DNA of 64,000 nucleotides from assembly GCA_035525225.1 (NCBI GenBank), contig DATLFA010000063.1:5580-69579 (forward strand). The letters run 5' to 3'. The notes under the pieces are model-generated. The model saw nothing but the letters and a program-made list of their open reading frames with translations. It made no database searches and had not been told where the DNA came from. The translations under genes and the position numbers were made by a program. The stretch is from DATLFA01 sp035525225. GTDB lineage: Bacteria; Actinomycetota; Acidimicrobiia; Acidimicrobiales; WLNW01. Shown here piece after piece: positions 16,347-25,796 of the stretch. How positions within the stretch are numbered: position 1 is the first letter of the stretch; the number at the start of each line of letters is the position of its first letter.

Positions 16347-16669
16347 GGCCGGTCTTCGTCTTTGCCCCCGATCTCATGGACCGTTCGCGGATCTCGGCCG
16401 CGATCCCCCATGCGCAATTCGTGACCGCAGTCGATCAACTGGCCCGAGTGGATCCCGAGGCGGTCGTCCTGGTCGATCTCGGCCGCCCCCGAGTGCTGGA
16501 GGCGATCCCCACGATCACGGGCCCCGTGGTCGGGTTCGCCAGTCATGTCGACGAGACCCTGATGGCCGCGGCGCGTGACGCGGGGTGCGCCGAGGTTCTG
16601 CCGCGGAGCCGGTTCTTCCGCCGCCTGGCCGACTTCGCGACCGATACCGGGCAGACTGATAGCGAATGA
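16343..16669 (+). CDS. Receiver-like small protein, probably degenerate
   Basis: A 108-residue protein, start ATG 16343 overlapping the previous stop. The alternating beta/alpha pattern (PVFVFAPDLMD, EAVVLVDLGRP, GPVVGFASHVDE, GCAEVLPRSRF) resembles a receiver domain; LVDLGRP is where the phospho-Asp would sit, but the acidic pocket at the N-terminus is poor. It overlaps glnD by ATGA. A regulatory link to GlnD is an inference from coupling only. Confidence 0.6.
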   Translation: MRPVFVFAPDLMDRSRISAAIPHAQFVTAVDQLARVDPEAVVLVDLGRPRVLEAIPTITGPVVGFASHVDETLMAAARDAGCAEVLPRSRFFRRLADFATDTGQTDSE

Positions 16670-18960
16670 ACCGACTCCTGGAGAACGACCAGAAGCTCTC
16701 GTCCAACACGTTGCATGGCAGAGCGTGGTGCGAGACCTACTCGACAAAGGTCGACGAGTGGCTGGCGATGCTGTGGAAGGACGCTGCGGGTGACCGCCGT
16801 GACGTCGCGCTCGTCGCCACTGGCGGCCATGGTCGCCGTGAGTTGTGCCCGAACAGCGATCTCGACCTGTTGCTGTTGTACGAGGGCGGCAACGTCGACG
16901 AGTTGGCGAAAGCGCTCTGGTATCCGATGTGGGACATCGGGGTGAAGCTCGGTCACGCCGTGCGCACCATCGACGGAGCGCTGTCGCTTGCCCGCGATGA
17001 TCTCGACGTCGCCACCTCGCTGCTCTCGGCGCGCTGCGTGGCGGGCTCGGCCGAGCTCGCGCGAGAGCTACACGAGCGAGCGCACGCGCAGTGGCGCAAA
17101 GAGGCGCGCCGGGCGCTCGACGAGCTGCGCGAACGGGTCGAAGAGCGCCAGGCGAAACACGGAGAGGTCGCGTTCTTGCTCGAGCCCGACCTGAAAGAAG
17201 GGCGCGGCGGTTTGCGTGATGTCCACTCACTCTGGTGGGCCGAGGCGGCGCTACCGGTCTTGGGCACGACCGAGCAGAACTGCCTCGCGGAGGACTACGA
17301 GACCCTGCTCGCGACGAGAGTCGAGTTGCATCGGTGCACCGGCCGTCGCGGTGAACGCCTCTCGTTGCAAGATCAGGACGCGGTGGCCCACGCGCTCGGA
17401 CTGGCCGATGGTGACGAGTTGATGGCGCGGGTCGCATCGGCCGCGCGATCGATCGCGTGGACGAGCGACATCGTGTGGCATCGGTACGAGCAGAGTCGAC
17501 GGCGCAGCCGCCCCTTTCGCGATCGCCCACGAACGGTCGCTCCGGGCGTAATCCTCGACGAGCGCACGATCTATATCGACGATGACTGCGCCGTCGCCGA
17601 CGATCCGGTGCTGCCGTTGCGTGTTGCCGCCGCGGCAGCGTTGCACCGCGCCCACGTGAGCCGCGACTCGCTCGAACGCATGGCCCGCGAGACCCCACCG
17701 ATGCCCGAACGCTGGCCCGACGACGCGCGCTTCTTGTTGACTGACCTGCTGCTGGTCGGTCATCCGGCGATCCCGGTGATCGAAGCGCTGGATCAGCTCG
17801 GATTGTGGCATCGCATGATTCCCGAGTGGGAGCCGTGCCGAAGCAAGCCGCAACGCAACGCGTATCACCGGTTCACCGTCGATCGGCACTTGTGTGAAGC
17901 GGCCGCGCAGGCTGCCGCACTGGTCGATCGCGTCGATCGGCCCGATCTTCTCGTGCTCGGTGCGCTGTTCCACGACATCGGCAAGGGGTACCCGGGCGAC
18001 CACACCGACATCGGTATCCAGTTGGTCGACCGCATCGGCGGCCGCATGGGCTACAGCGACGACGAGGTTGCCGTGTTGACGTCGTTGGTGCGTCATCATC
18101 TCCTGCTGCCCGATATCGCGACGCGACGCGACCTCGACGACGAAGGCACGATCCGCTCGGTCGCTGTTCAGGTGGGCAACGTCGAGACGCTCGAGTTGTT
18201 GGCGGCCTTGACCGAAGCCGACTCGATCGCGACGGGTCCGGCCGCGTGGGGAGCCTGGAGGGCCGAACTCGTCAACGAGCTCGTGCGGCGCACCGCGCAC
18301 TCGCTGCGCGGCGGTGATGTGGACGAAATGAAGGACGCGCCGTTCCCGACCGACGAGCATCGCGTGCTCCTCGCGCGGCGGGAGTTGATCATCGACGGCG
18401 TGGGCGACACCGTGACCGTTATCGCGCCCGATCGACCCGGCTTGTTCTCTCGTGTCGCCGGCGCGCTGGCGCTCAACGGAGTCGACGTGGTGCACGCATC
18501 CGGTCACTCCGAAGATGGCATGGCCATCGAAGTGTTGCGCGTCGCGTCGATGTTCGACAACGAGTTGAACTGGCCCAAGGTGAGCGGCGACATCGAGCGG
18601 GCGGTCGACGGCAAGATCGCACTGCGAGCGCGACTCGCCGAACGGGCTCACACGTATCGCACCCGGCCGGCAACTTCGGCGCGTCCCGTCGAGCTGAAGG
18701 TCGTGATCGACAATCACTCGTCCGACGTCGCGACGGTCGTCGAGGTCGTGGCGCCCGATGGTGTGGGCGTGCTCTATCGCATCACCACCGCGTTACTCGA
18801 GAGCGATCTCGACATCGTGTCGGCCAAGATCGAGACGCTCGGATCGCAAGTGATCGATGCCTTCTACGTGCGCGACAGGAAGGGAGCAAAGATCGTCGAT
18901 GATCAGTACGTCATCGAGATCCAGCGCGCGATCCTATATGCGTTGACCGTCGATCTGTGA
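16666..18960 (+). CDS. glnD: [Protein-PII] uridylyltransferase / uridylyl-removing enzyme
   Basis: GlnD senses glutamine and modifies PII signal proteins. The 764-residue protein has the nucleotidyltransferase motif GGHGRRELCPNSDLDLLL (53-70), an HD domain (HDIGKGYPGDHTDIG, about residue 435) for the removing activity, and two C-terminal ACT domains (VTVIAPDRPGLFSRVAGALAL and VVAPDGVGVLYRITTALLES). Length is slightly short of the enterobacterial form. The start overlaps the previous gene. The PII protein and ammonium transporter genes are not in the window. Confidence 0.94.
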   Translation: MNRLLENDQKLSSNTLHGRAWCETYSTKVDEWLAMLWKDAAGDRRDVALVATGGHGRRELCPNSDLDLLLLYEGGNVDELAKALWYPMWDIGVKLGHAVRTIDGALSLARDDLDVATSLLSARCVAGSAELARELHERAHAQWRKEARRALDELRERVEERQAKHGEVAFLLEPDLKEGRGGLRDVHSLWWAEAALPVLGTTEQNCLAEDYETLLATRVELHRCTGRRGERLSLQDQDAVAHALGLADGDELMARVASAARSIAWTSDIVWHRYEQSRRRSRPFRDRPRTVAPGVILDERTIYIDDDCAVADDPVLPLRVAAAAALHRAHVSRDSLERMARETPPMPERWPDDARFLLTDLLLVGHPAIPVIEALDQLGLWHRMIPEWEPCRSKPQRNAYHRFTVDRHLCEAAAQAAALVDRVDRPDLLVLGALFHDIGKGYPGDHTDIGIQLVDRIGGRMGYSDDEVAVLTSLVRHHLLLPDIATRRDLDDEGTIRSVAVQVGNVETLELLAALTEADSIATGPAAWGAWRAELVNELVRRTAHSLRGGDVDEMKDAPFPTDEHRVLLARRELIIDGVGDTVTVIAPDRPGLFSRVAGALALNGVDVVHASGHSEDGMAIEVLRVASMFDNELNWPKVSGDIERAVDGKIALRARLAERAHTYRTRPATSARPVELKVVIDNHSSDVATVVEVVAPDGVGVLYRITTALLESDLDIVSAKIETLGSQVIDAFYVRDRKGAKIVDDQYVIEIQRAILYALTVDL

Positions 18961-19667
18961 CTTCGCGCTACCCTCCTGTCATGCCTGCGGACGGCAAGCG
19001 CCCACTCACCGAAAGTGACCTGCTGCGCTGGAGCGAGTCGCTGGCGGCCATCGCCCGCACGGGGTTGGGGTTCACGCAGAGCCTGTACGAGCGCGAGCGA
19101 TTCGAAGAAGTGCTCGCCGTCGCGGGTGAGATTCGAGCGGCGACTGCATGGTTGCACGAGCCCGACACCGTGGTCGGCGAATGGATGAAGCTCATCGGGG
19201 ACGGAGTTGCTGGTTATGTGACGCCCAAGGCAACCGTGGGCGCGGTCGTACACAACGATGCGGGAGAGATCCTGCTCGTGAAGCGATCCGACAGCGGCGT
19301 GTGGCTCTACCCGACCGGTTGGGCCGATGTCGGCTATTCGCCGGCCGAGGTCGCGGTGAAAGAGGTTCGTGAGGAGACGGGCATCGACTGCGAGGTCGTG
19401 CGCCTCGTCGCCGTGTTCGACGGCTTGCGGCGCGGTTTCACCCGTATCCCGCTGTATTCGCTCGTTTTCTTGTGCCGCGCGACCGGAGGCGACGTGTTGC
19501 CGCACCCGCTCGAGTGCGCCGACGCCGGGTTCTTCGCAGAAGACGCGTTGCCGACCCCGCTGGCGGGCGGCGCTCAGTGGACCGCAATGGCCTTCGCCGC
19601 GATCCGAGGCGACACCACCGAGACCCACTTCGACGAGCCGCGTTCGCCGGTGTGGGAAGGTCCGTGA
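18957..19667 (+). CDS. Nudix hydrolase with N-terminal Nudix_N-type domain
   Basis: A 236-residue protein. An N-terminal helical domain (LLRWSESLAAIARTGLGFTQ) resembles that of X-linked nucleoside diphosphate hydrolases. The Nudix box reads G-Y-S-P-A-E-V-A-V-K-E-V-R-E-E-T-G-I, complete. Likely cleaves a nucleoside diphosphate derivative; substrate unknown. GTG 18957 overlaps the glnD stop; ATG 18981 is an alternative. It is coupled to the following hydrolase. Confidence 0.87.
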   Translation: MTSRYPPVMPADGKRPLTESDLLRWSESLAAIARTGLGFTQSLYERERFEEVLAVAGEIRAATAWLHEPDTVVGEWMKLIGDGVAGYVTPKATVGAVVHNDAGEILLVKRSDSGVWLYPTGWADVGYSPAEVAVKEVREETGIDCEVVRLVAVFDGLRRGFTRIPLYSLVFLCRATGGDVLPHPLECADAGFFAEDALPTPLAGGAQWTAMAFAAIRGDTTETHFDEPRSPVWEGP

Positions 19668-20500
19668 ACGCGGAACCGGCGCGTGTCGACTTCGGGCTGA
19701 CGCGCGACGGTCATGTGCAACTGCGCCGGCATTGGCCGGCTACCGATCCGCGGGCAGCGGTGCTGTTGATCCATGGCATCTCCGAACACAGCGGCCGGTA
19801 TGAACACGTCGGTCGGTTCTTGGCCGAGCGCGGATTCGACGTCGTTGCGATCGACCTGCGGGGCTTCGGTCAGTCTGGCGGGCGCCAGGCATACGTCGAC
19901 TCGTTCGACGACTACCTCGATGACGTCGAAGACCAGATGGCCGAGGTTCGGGCGCTCGGCCTGCCGATCGTGATGCTCGGTCATTCGATGGGCGGATTGA
20001 TCGCGCTGTCGTATGTGCTCTCGACCCGCCCCGCACCAGACCTACTCGCGCTCTGTGCACCAGCGCTCGGTGCGAACATTCCTGCACGGTTGCGCGCGCT
20101 GACGCCGGTGCTGGCACGCCTCGCGCCGCGGCTTCGTGTGCCGTCACCGATCAAGGGGTACATGTTGGCCGCCGACCCTGCGGTGGGCGAGGCCTATTGC
20201 GCCGACCCGTTGGTCGTGCGCGTCGCCACGCCGGGTCTGGCGCGAGCGCTGCTGCGTCAGATGAAGTGGACCAACGAGAACTTCGGCCGACTCGCGATCC
20301 CCACGTACGTGATGCACGGCGCCGACGATGAACTGGTGCCGGCGCGCTCCACTCGACCGCTGACCGATCTCGCCGTTGTCACCCGGCGCACCTACCCCGC
20401 GCTGCGCCACGAGATCTTCAACGAGCCGGCGCAGCTCACCATCCTGCAAGAGTTGGTCGACTGGCTCACAGAGCAACTCGCGCGCCTGCCGGCCGCGTAG
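19664..20500 (+). CDS. Alpha/beta hydrolase, monoacylglycerol lipase type
   Basis: A 278-residue serine hydrolase. The oxyanion strand VLLIHGISEHSGRYEHV, nucleophile elbow MLGHSMGGLIAL, acid in HGADDELVPA and base in LRHEIFNEP are all in order, matching monoacylglycerol lipase-like enzymes. GTG 19664 overlaps the Nudix stop by GTGA. Cytoplasmic, no signal peptide. Confidence 0.87.
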   Translation: MNAEPARVDFGLTRDGHVQLRRHWPATDPRAAVLLIHGISEHSGRYEHVGRFLAERGFDVVAIDLRGFGQSGGRQAYVDSFDDYLDDVEDQMAEVRALGLPIVMLGHSMGGLIALSYVLSTRPAPDLLALCAPALGANIPARLRALTPVLARLAPRLRVPSPIKGYMLAADPAVGEAYCADPLVVRVATPGLARALLRQMKWTNENFGRLAIPTYVMHGADDELVPARSTRPLTDLAVVTRRTYPALRHEIFNEPAQLTILQELVDWLTEQLARLPAA

Positions 20501-20517
20501 AGGCCAGCCCCGGAACG

Positions 20518-21453
20518 TCAGCCCTGCTCGCGCTGATTGCGCAGGTATTGCTCGACTTCCTCGACGAGCGAACCAGCAGGCGAGACGCCCTGTGATTCGT
20601 CGAAGCGCTCTTCGAGTTGCTCGACATAGGTGACGGTCTCGTCGTCTTCGCCCACGAGCTCGGTGACCTGTCGCTCGTAGGCGGCGGCGGCGATCTCGAG
20701 GTCGATGGTGGGAACGCCTACGCCGAGCATGTCGGTGATGCGCTCGACCAGTGCGAGCGCGGCTTTGGGGGAGTTGGCGCCGGGCACGTAGCTCGGCACG
20801 GCGGCCCAGAGCGACACCGACGGTATGCCCGCGATCACACAGGCGTTGTGTAACACGCCGACGATGCCGGTCGGACCTTCGTAGGTCGAGGGCTGCAACC
20901 CGAGTTCTTGAGCGACCTTGGAGTCATAGGACGTGCCGAATACCGCGGTCGGGCGTGTGTGCGGCACCTCGGCCAGCAGCGCGCCGAGCGTGATCACCAT
21001 GCGGGCGTTGGTTTGGCGGGCGACCGAGATGATCTCGTCGCAGAAGGTGCGCCAGCGCAGCTGGGGCTCGCTGCCCAACAACGTGATGAGATCGGTACCG
21101 ACGCGATCGCGGCCCACCGCGCAGAACTCGGTGAGCGGCCACTCGACACTGCGTGACGCGCCGTCTTCGATGTGCACGATGGGTCGAGTGCTGGTGAAGT
21201 CGAAGAACTCTTCGGGGTCGATCTTGGCGAATGCAACTGCACGCAGTCGATCGCGCAGATGGCCGACGGCGGTGGTCGCCGCGTCGCCGGCATCGTTCCA
21301 ACCCTCGAATGCCGCGACGATCACCGGTCGCTGCACTTCGGGCAGACGGGTCCATTCGATGAAGCGACTGTGCTCTGGGTCCCCCGCCGGCCCCGTGGCC
21401 TCGTTCCGCACCTCGACAACGCTACCGTCCGTGCCACCAGATGCCACAAACAT
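20518..21453 (-). CDS. PAC2 family protein
   Basis: A 311-residue protein of the PAC2 family, related to proteasome assembly chaperone 2. The signature VQRPVIVAAFEGWNDAGDAAT, FDFTSTRPIVHIEDG, GSEPQLRWRTFCDEI and YEGPTGIVGVLHNACV follow the actinobacterial pattern. Biochemical role is unsettled; an assembly or ligase-like activity is possible. It has a long acidic C-terminal tail. ATG 21453 is the chosen start; the frame is open beyond. Confidence 0.85.
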   Translation of the reverse strand: MFVASGGTDGSVVEVRNEATGPAGDPEHSRFIEWTRLPEVQRPVIVAAFEGWNDAGDAATTAVGHLRDRLRAVAFAKIDPEEFFDFTSTRPIVHIEDGASRSVEWPLTEFCAVGRDRVGTDLITLLGSEPQLRWRTFCDEIISVARQTNARMVITLGALLAEVPHTRPTAVFGTSYDSKVAQELGLQPSTYEGPTGIVGVLHNACVIAGIPSVSLWAAVPSYVPGANSPKAALALVERITDMLGVGVPTIDLEIAAAAYERQVTELVGEDDETVTYVEQLEERFDESQGVSPAGSLVEEVEQYLRNQREQG

Positions 21454-21544
21454 CGCGACCCGAAACGAGTCGACAGGTCGCTCGGCCCAGCCGCGTTTTG
21501 CGTCGTTCGGGCTACAGGGCGTCCAGAGGGAATGCTCTAAAGTG

Positions 21545-22000
21545 ATGGTCGCTATGGTGCGGGTCGAGGTCATGTCGCAGGTCACGAGCGAACTCGTCGA
21601 GGCCTTCGCGCGGCTCGTGCCGCAACTGTCCAAGTCCAATCCCTCGCCCACCGAGCGAGAATTGGCCGCCATCGTCGCATCTCGCAGCAGCGTGCTCTTC
21701 ATCGCCTACGACGAGGACGACGAGATCGTTGGCAGCTTGACACTTGTCTTGTTCCGCATACCGACAGGGCTGCGGGCGTGGATCGAAGACGTCGTCGTCG
21801 ACGAGAGTGCCCGCGGCAAGGGTGTCGCCCATCGGATGAACGAAGTGGCGATCGAGTACGCACGCAAGGCCGGTGCGAAAACGGTCGACCTCACCTCGCG
21901 CCCGAGTCGCGACGTTGCCAATCGCTTGTACCAACGACTGGGCTTCCAGAAGCGCGACACCAACGTCTATCGGTACGTACTCGATGGTGAAGGAGACTGA
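21545..22000 (+). CDS. GNAT-family N-acetyltransferase
   Basis: A 151-residue acetyltransferase. The acetyl-CoA pyrophosphate loop is ARGKGVAHRMNEVAIEYA, preceded by the strand AWIEDVVVDE, and motif B is YQRLGFQKRDTNVYRYVL. Substrate unknown. ATG 21545 is chosen; ATG 21554 and 21572 are possible. It is divergent from the PAC2 gene and converges with the transglycosylase gene, the two stops being adjacent. Confidence 0.85.
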   Translation: MVAMVRVEVMSQVTSELVEAFARLVPQLSKSNPSPTERELAAIVASRSSVLFIAYDEDDEIVGSLTLVLFRIPTGLRAWIEDVVVDESARGKGVAHRMNEVAIEYARKAGAKTVDLTSRPSRDVANRLYQRLGFQKRDTNVYRYVLDGEGD

Positions 22001-22987
22001 TCAGGTCGCGGCTTTGAGCCCGGTGACCGACCACGGTGCCTTCGCCTTGTAGTCGACGACTTTGATCTGCGCCGGCTCGCGGTAGACGCCCGCGGGAAAC
22101 CACAAGTCGCCGTCGGCGGTCGAGAAGTAGATCTCCCAGTTGTAGAAACCGATGAAGGCACGTTCGTCGTTCTTCATCAACTCGGCGTAGGCGGTCACAC
22201 CCTCGACATAGGCGTTGTGGTTGTTGTAGCCGAACAGCGCTTTGCGCATGTCGGCCGGCCCGCCCCGGCGAACGAGATAACGGGCCGCCGCCTGAATCGA
22301 ATCGTGGGGATCGTTGATGTCGCCCTTGCCGATGCCGGACTCGTTCCACGTCGACGGGATGAACTGCATCGGGCCCTGCGCGCCGGCGGTCGACAACCCA
22401 CGGATTCGACCGAAGCCGGTCTCTATGAAGTTGATTGCCGCGAGGTACTGCCATCCGATACCCGTTGCCCTTTCGGCCTCCTTGTAGAAGGCGAGCAAGG
22501 TGTCCGAGGGTGCCGGGTTCACGATCTCCCATGCCGGCACGGTGTCGGCGTATCCCGACTTGATCTCGAAGAACGCGCGGCGAGCGCGCATGTTGGCTTC
22601 GACGAGCAGGTCGAGGTCGGCCGGCAGGGCCGCGAGCACCGCGGCATCCCAAGTGGGCTCGATCGACAGCTTGCGATAGGCCACCTCTTGCAGGTGACCG
22701 AGTTCGGCCAACTCTGCCGCAGTCCGCGACAGGTCGCGCAGACCTCGTTCCGCGGTGACGATCTGTTGCGCGAGCTCATCGGCGTTGGCCGCCGGGATCG
22801 GTGCCGTGCGTCCGTTGGGCGCCGCCACCCGCGTGGCGCGTGTTGTCGTAGTGGTGGTCTCGCGTTGCGTGGTGGGCGCGGCGACGTCCTGTGTCGTGCT
22901 CACGTCGGGTTCGGTGATCGTCGTGTCGTCGGTCGTACACGCGGTCAACACGATCGCGAACGCGAGTGCCGCTGCTGTTGTGCGCAC
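22001..22987 (-). CDS. Lytic murein transglycosylase lipoprotein
   Basis: A 328-residue exported lipoprotein (signal ending LTAC, Cys 17), a Thr-rich linker, then an SLT domain that cleaves peptidoglycan. The catalytic Glu is in NFIETGFGRI and the family motif AQGPMQFIPSTW follows; FGYNNHNAYVEGVTAYAELM is typical. It is followed within 3 bp upstream by the PQQ-type dehydrogenase gene, which suggests a shared transcript of two lipoproteins. Confidence 0.92.
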   Translation of the reverse strand: MRTTAAALAFAIVLTACTTDDTTITEPDVSTTQDVAAPTTQRETTTTTTRATRVAAPNGRTAPIPAANADELAQQIVTAERGLRDLSRTAAELAELGHLQEVAYRKLSIEPTWDAAVLAALPADLDLLVEANMRARRAFFEIKSGYADTVPAWEIVNPAPSDTLLAFYKEAERATGIGWQYLAAINFIETGFGRIRGLSTAGAQGPMQFIPSTWNESGIGKGDINDPHDSIQAAARYLVRRGGPADMRKALFGYNNHNAYVEGVTAYAELMKNDERAFIGFYNWEIYFSTADGDLWFPAGVYREPAQIKVVDYKAKAPWSVTGLKAAT

Positions 22988-22989
22988 GA

Positions 22990-24333
22990 TCAGGCGCCTT
23001 CGATGCGGTGAACCCCGCCGGTGAGGCTGAGGGCGTAGAGCTCACCGTCGGGTCCTTCACCGAACGAGCCCAGCTGACCGCCTTCGACCGCGAGCCCCGT
23101 CGATCGGTTCTGTCCCGAGGCACCGTCGAGGCGGAACAGTTGGATCACCGAGACGCAGTAGTCGCCGTAGACGTAGACGCCCTGCAGCGCGGGAATCGCG
23201 GTGCCCCGATAGAGGTAGCCACCTGTGATCGAGCAATTGCCGCCGGCGTGGCTGTATTCGTATACCGGTCCGACGCCACCCGGAGGACGATCGCCCTTGA
23301 GCCGCTGCGTACCTTCGCGAAGCGCCCACTCGAGGTTCACGCCGCGACCCCGACCGCTCGCCGTGGTGAGGACGTCGATCTCCTCGCGCAGGCCGCCGCC
23401 GACATCTCCGATCCACAGGTCGCCGGTCGCGCGGTCGAAGGAGAACCTCCACGGGTTGCGAGTTCCCTTGAGCCAGATCTCGGGGAGACCGCCGCCGCCC
23501 GCGAACGGGTTGTCGGCGGGTACGCCGTACTCACCGTTGGCCCGGGAGGTCGGATCGATGCGCAAGATGGAGCCCAACAGCGCGTTCACGTTCTGTCCGT
23601 TGCCGTTGGGGTCGCCCTGGCTGCCACCGTCGCCGAAGCCGATCCACAGGTACCCGTCGGGCCCGAACGCGATGTTGCCGCCGTTGTGGTTGGAGAACGG
23701 CTGCTGCACCGCGAGCACGGTGCGCCGGCTGCCGGTATCGACCGAGTCGCCGCTCATCGTGAACTCGTCGATGCGACTGTTGCCCTGGGGATTCGTATAG
23801 CTGAGGTACAACCGGGCGCCATCGGGGGAGAAGGCCAGCCCGAGCAGCCCTCGTTCACCGCCGGTGCTCAACGTGCCCGAGATGTCGACGATCGGCTGGC
23901 TCACCGCGTTGCTCGCGGGGTCGTACACGCGTACGCGACCAGCCCGTTCGGCAACCCAGATCTCTGGCCGTCCGGCACGGGTCGCCATCGCGATCGGCGC
24001 GTTCATCGTGGCGACTCGACGCAGCCTGAGGTTGATGGCCTCGAGCGGTGTCGGCGGAGGTGCAGTGGGTGGGGGCGCAGTCGGCGGGGGCGTGGTGGGT
24101 GGAGGCGTGGTGGGCGCGGGGGTGGGGGGCGCGGGGGCCGTCGTAGGCCCGGCGGATGCCGTCGTGGTCGCGGTGGATGCCGACGTCGTCGCCCGTGTCG
24201 TCGGAGCCAGGCTGGGGATCGAGACGGTTGTCGAATCGCTGTCGTCGCCGCTGCACGCACCAGCGATCATCAGGGCGATCAGCACGCAGGGGGCCACCAG
24301 TCGAGCACGGGAAGGCCACACGCCGGCCACCAT
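22990..24333 (-). CDS. PQQ-dependent sugar dehydrogenase-like lipoprotein
   Basis: A 447-residue protein with a lipobox (AGAC, Cys 27), a long Thr/Pro linker with repeated APPPT units, and a six-bladed soluble glucose dehydrogenase-like propeller. Visible marks are GERGLLGLAFSPDGARLYLSY, FSNHNGGNIAFGPDGYLWIG, RNPWRFSFDRATGDLWIGDV and the C-terminal YGDYC. Extracytoplasmic. The family oxidises sugars with PQQ, but many members have unproven activity. It is probably co-transcribed with the transglycosylase. Confidence 0.88.
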   Translation of the reverse strand: MVAGVWPSRARLVAPCVLIALMIAGACSGDDSDSTTVSIPSLAPTTRATTSASTATTTASAGPTTAPAPPTPAPTTPPPTTPPPTAPPPTAPPPTPLEAINLRLRRVATMNAPIAMATRAGRPEIWVAERAGRVRVYDPASNAVSQPIVDISGTLSTGGERGLLGLAFSPDGARLYLSYTNPQGNSRIDEFTMSGDSVDTGSRRTVLAVQQPFSNHNGGNIAFGPDGYLWIGFGDGGSQGDPNGNGQNVNALLGSILRIDPTSRANGEYGVPADNPFAGGGGLPEIWLKGTRNPWRFSFDRATGDLWIGDVGGGLREEIDVLTTASGRGRGVNLEWALREGTQRLKGDRPPGGVGPVYEYSHAGGNCSITGGYLYRGTAIPALQGVYVYGDYCVSVIQLFRLDGASGQNRSTGLAVEGGQLGSFGEGPDGELYALSLTGGVHRIEGA

Positions 24334-24408
24334 ACCGGTCGCGGTCGCGCCGTTGACCGCGGTCAGTTTGGGCGGCGGTCAAGTGTCAGCGCGCTCCGGG
24401 GGTCGGGC

Positions 24409-25275
24409 CTACTTGTCCGCGATGTCGCGCGACATCGGGCGGATGAGACCCTCTTGCACGACGGATGCGACGAGGCTGCCGTCGCGAGTGAAGACCGAGC
24501 CGCGGGCGAGGCCGCGGCCGCCCGACGACGACGGCGTGTCCTGGGCGTAGAGGAACCACTCGTCGGCGCGGAACGATCGGTGGAACCACATCGCGTGGTC
24601 GAGGCTGGCCATCATGATCTCGCCGTCGAGGGCACTCGTCCCGTGCGGCAGCAACGACGCATCGAGCAACGTCATGTCCGACGCGTAGGTGAGCAGGCAT
24701 GTGTGCAGCACCGGATCCGCGGGCAACTCTCCGTCGGCGCGCATCCACACCCGCATCTCGTTCGACGACTTGCCTTTACGGCGAAAAGGGAGTCCGTCGA
24801 TATAGCGGATGTCGATTGCTCGATCGCGCGGCACGAAATCGCCGAAGACCTCGCCGATCTCGGTCCACTGCGCGGATGCATCGGGTAGCTCGTCGGGCGC
24901 GGGCACATCCGGCATGGGCATGTGGTACTCGAAGCCCTCTTCTTCGAGATGGAACGACGCGGCGAGGTTGAAGATCGCCCGACCATGTTGAATACCGACC
25001 ACGCGCCGCGTCGTGAACGAACGACCATCGCGGATGCGGTCGACTTGATACAGGATCGGCACCGTGGGGTCGCCGGGTCGCAAGAAGTACGCATGCAATG
25101 AATGCACGGCACCCTTGTCGACCGTGCGGCTCGCGGCCACGAGGGCCTGACCGGCAACCTGTCCTCCGAAGACCCGCTGGATCTGCTCGTCGGGGCTGAC
25201 GCCACGGAAGATGTTGACTTCGATGGCTTCGAGGTCGAGCAGACGCACGACCGCGTCGAGGGCGGCTTGGGACAT
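24409..25275 (-). CDS. tesB: Acyl-CoA thioesterase II (TesB-like)
   Basis: A 288-residue double-hotdog thioesterase that releases free fatty acids from acyl-CoA. The N-terminal half has RVFGGQVAGQALVAA and VHSLHAYFLRPGD; the C-terminal half has YASDMTLLDAS, ASLDHAMWFHR and ARGSVFTRDGSLVASVVQEGLIR. ATG 25275 is chosen at the start of the conserved helix (SQAALDAVVRLL). Confidence 0.92.
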   Translation of the reverse strand: MSQAALDAVVRLLDLEAIEVNIFRGVSPDEQIQRVFGGQVAGQALVAASRTVDKGAVHSLHAYFLRPGDPTVPILYQVDRIRDGRSFTTRRVVGIQHGRAIFNLAASFHLEEEGFEYHMPMPDVPAPDELPDASAQWTEIGEVFGDFVPRDRAIDIRYIDGLPFRRKGKSSNEMRVWMRADGELPADPVLHTCLLTYASDMTLLDASLLPHGTSALDGEIMMASLDHAMWFHRSFRADEWFLYAQDTPSSSGGRGLARGSVFTRDGSLVASVVQEGLIRPMSRDIADK

Positions 25276-25329
25276 CCGGCCATTCTGCCCGAGGTTGGTC
25301 GCGATAATCCGCCCGCTACCCTTCACGAG

Positions 25330-25794
25330 ATGCCGGCGCTGCCCGAGTTCGTCGAGAGGCTTGTGCAACAGTACTTGCGCAAGTTGTTGCGCTACTGCGG
25401 CGTCTCGGTCTTCAACGTCTTCTTCGGTCAGTCGCTGCTCTTCTTCTTCCACTCGATGCTCGCGTGGCCGGGATGGATCGCGAACATCACTGCGGTGACG
25501 ATCAGCGCGGTCCCCGCATATCTGCTCAGCCGTCATTGGGTGTGGCGTCAGCGCGGGCGCAACAGCTTCACGACCGAAGTGCTGCCGTTCTGGTCGATGG
25601 CTTTGCTGGGCCTGATCATCTCGACGGTGGCCGTCGCCATCGTCGACGATCGGTACGGCGGCGCATTGCCCGTTCAACTCGCCAGCGTGGCCTCGTTCGG
25701 CGTCGTGTGGGTCTTGAAATTCTTCGTGCTCGATCGGCTCATGTGGCGCCATGCGCACGACGTCCCACTCGCCGTCGCGGCAGAACAAGTCTGA
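25330..25794 (+). CDS. GtrA-family membrane protein
   Basis: A 154-residue protein with four hydrophobic segments (VFNVFFGQSLLFFF, WIANITAVTISAVPAYLL, WSMALLGLIISTVAVAIV, LASVASFGVVWVLKFFVL), and the typical NRHWVW-like element (SRHWVWRQRG). GtrA proteins are linked to polysaccharide or teichoic glycosylation, perhaps moving lipid-linked sugars. It precedes a methyltransferase gene by 2 bp. Divergent from tesB. Confidence 0.87.
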   Translation: MPALPEFVERLVQQYLRKLLRYCGVSVFNVFFGQSLLFFFHSMLAWPGWIANITAVTISAVPAYLLSRHWVWRQRGRNSFTTEVLPFWSMALLGLIISTVAVAIVDDRYGGALPVQLASVASFGVVWVLKFFVLDRLMWRHAHDVPLAVAAEQV

Positions 25795-25796
25795 TC

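Noticed and set aside
22966..24888. 640-codon open frame on the plus strand
   Set aside because: It is antisense to the lytic transglycosylase, the PQQ-type dehydrogenase and the thioesterase, which have clear family motifs. It shows no conserved feature.
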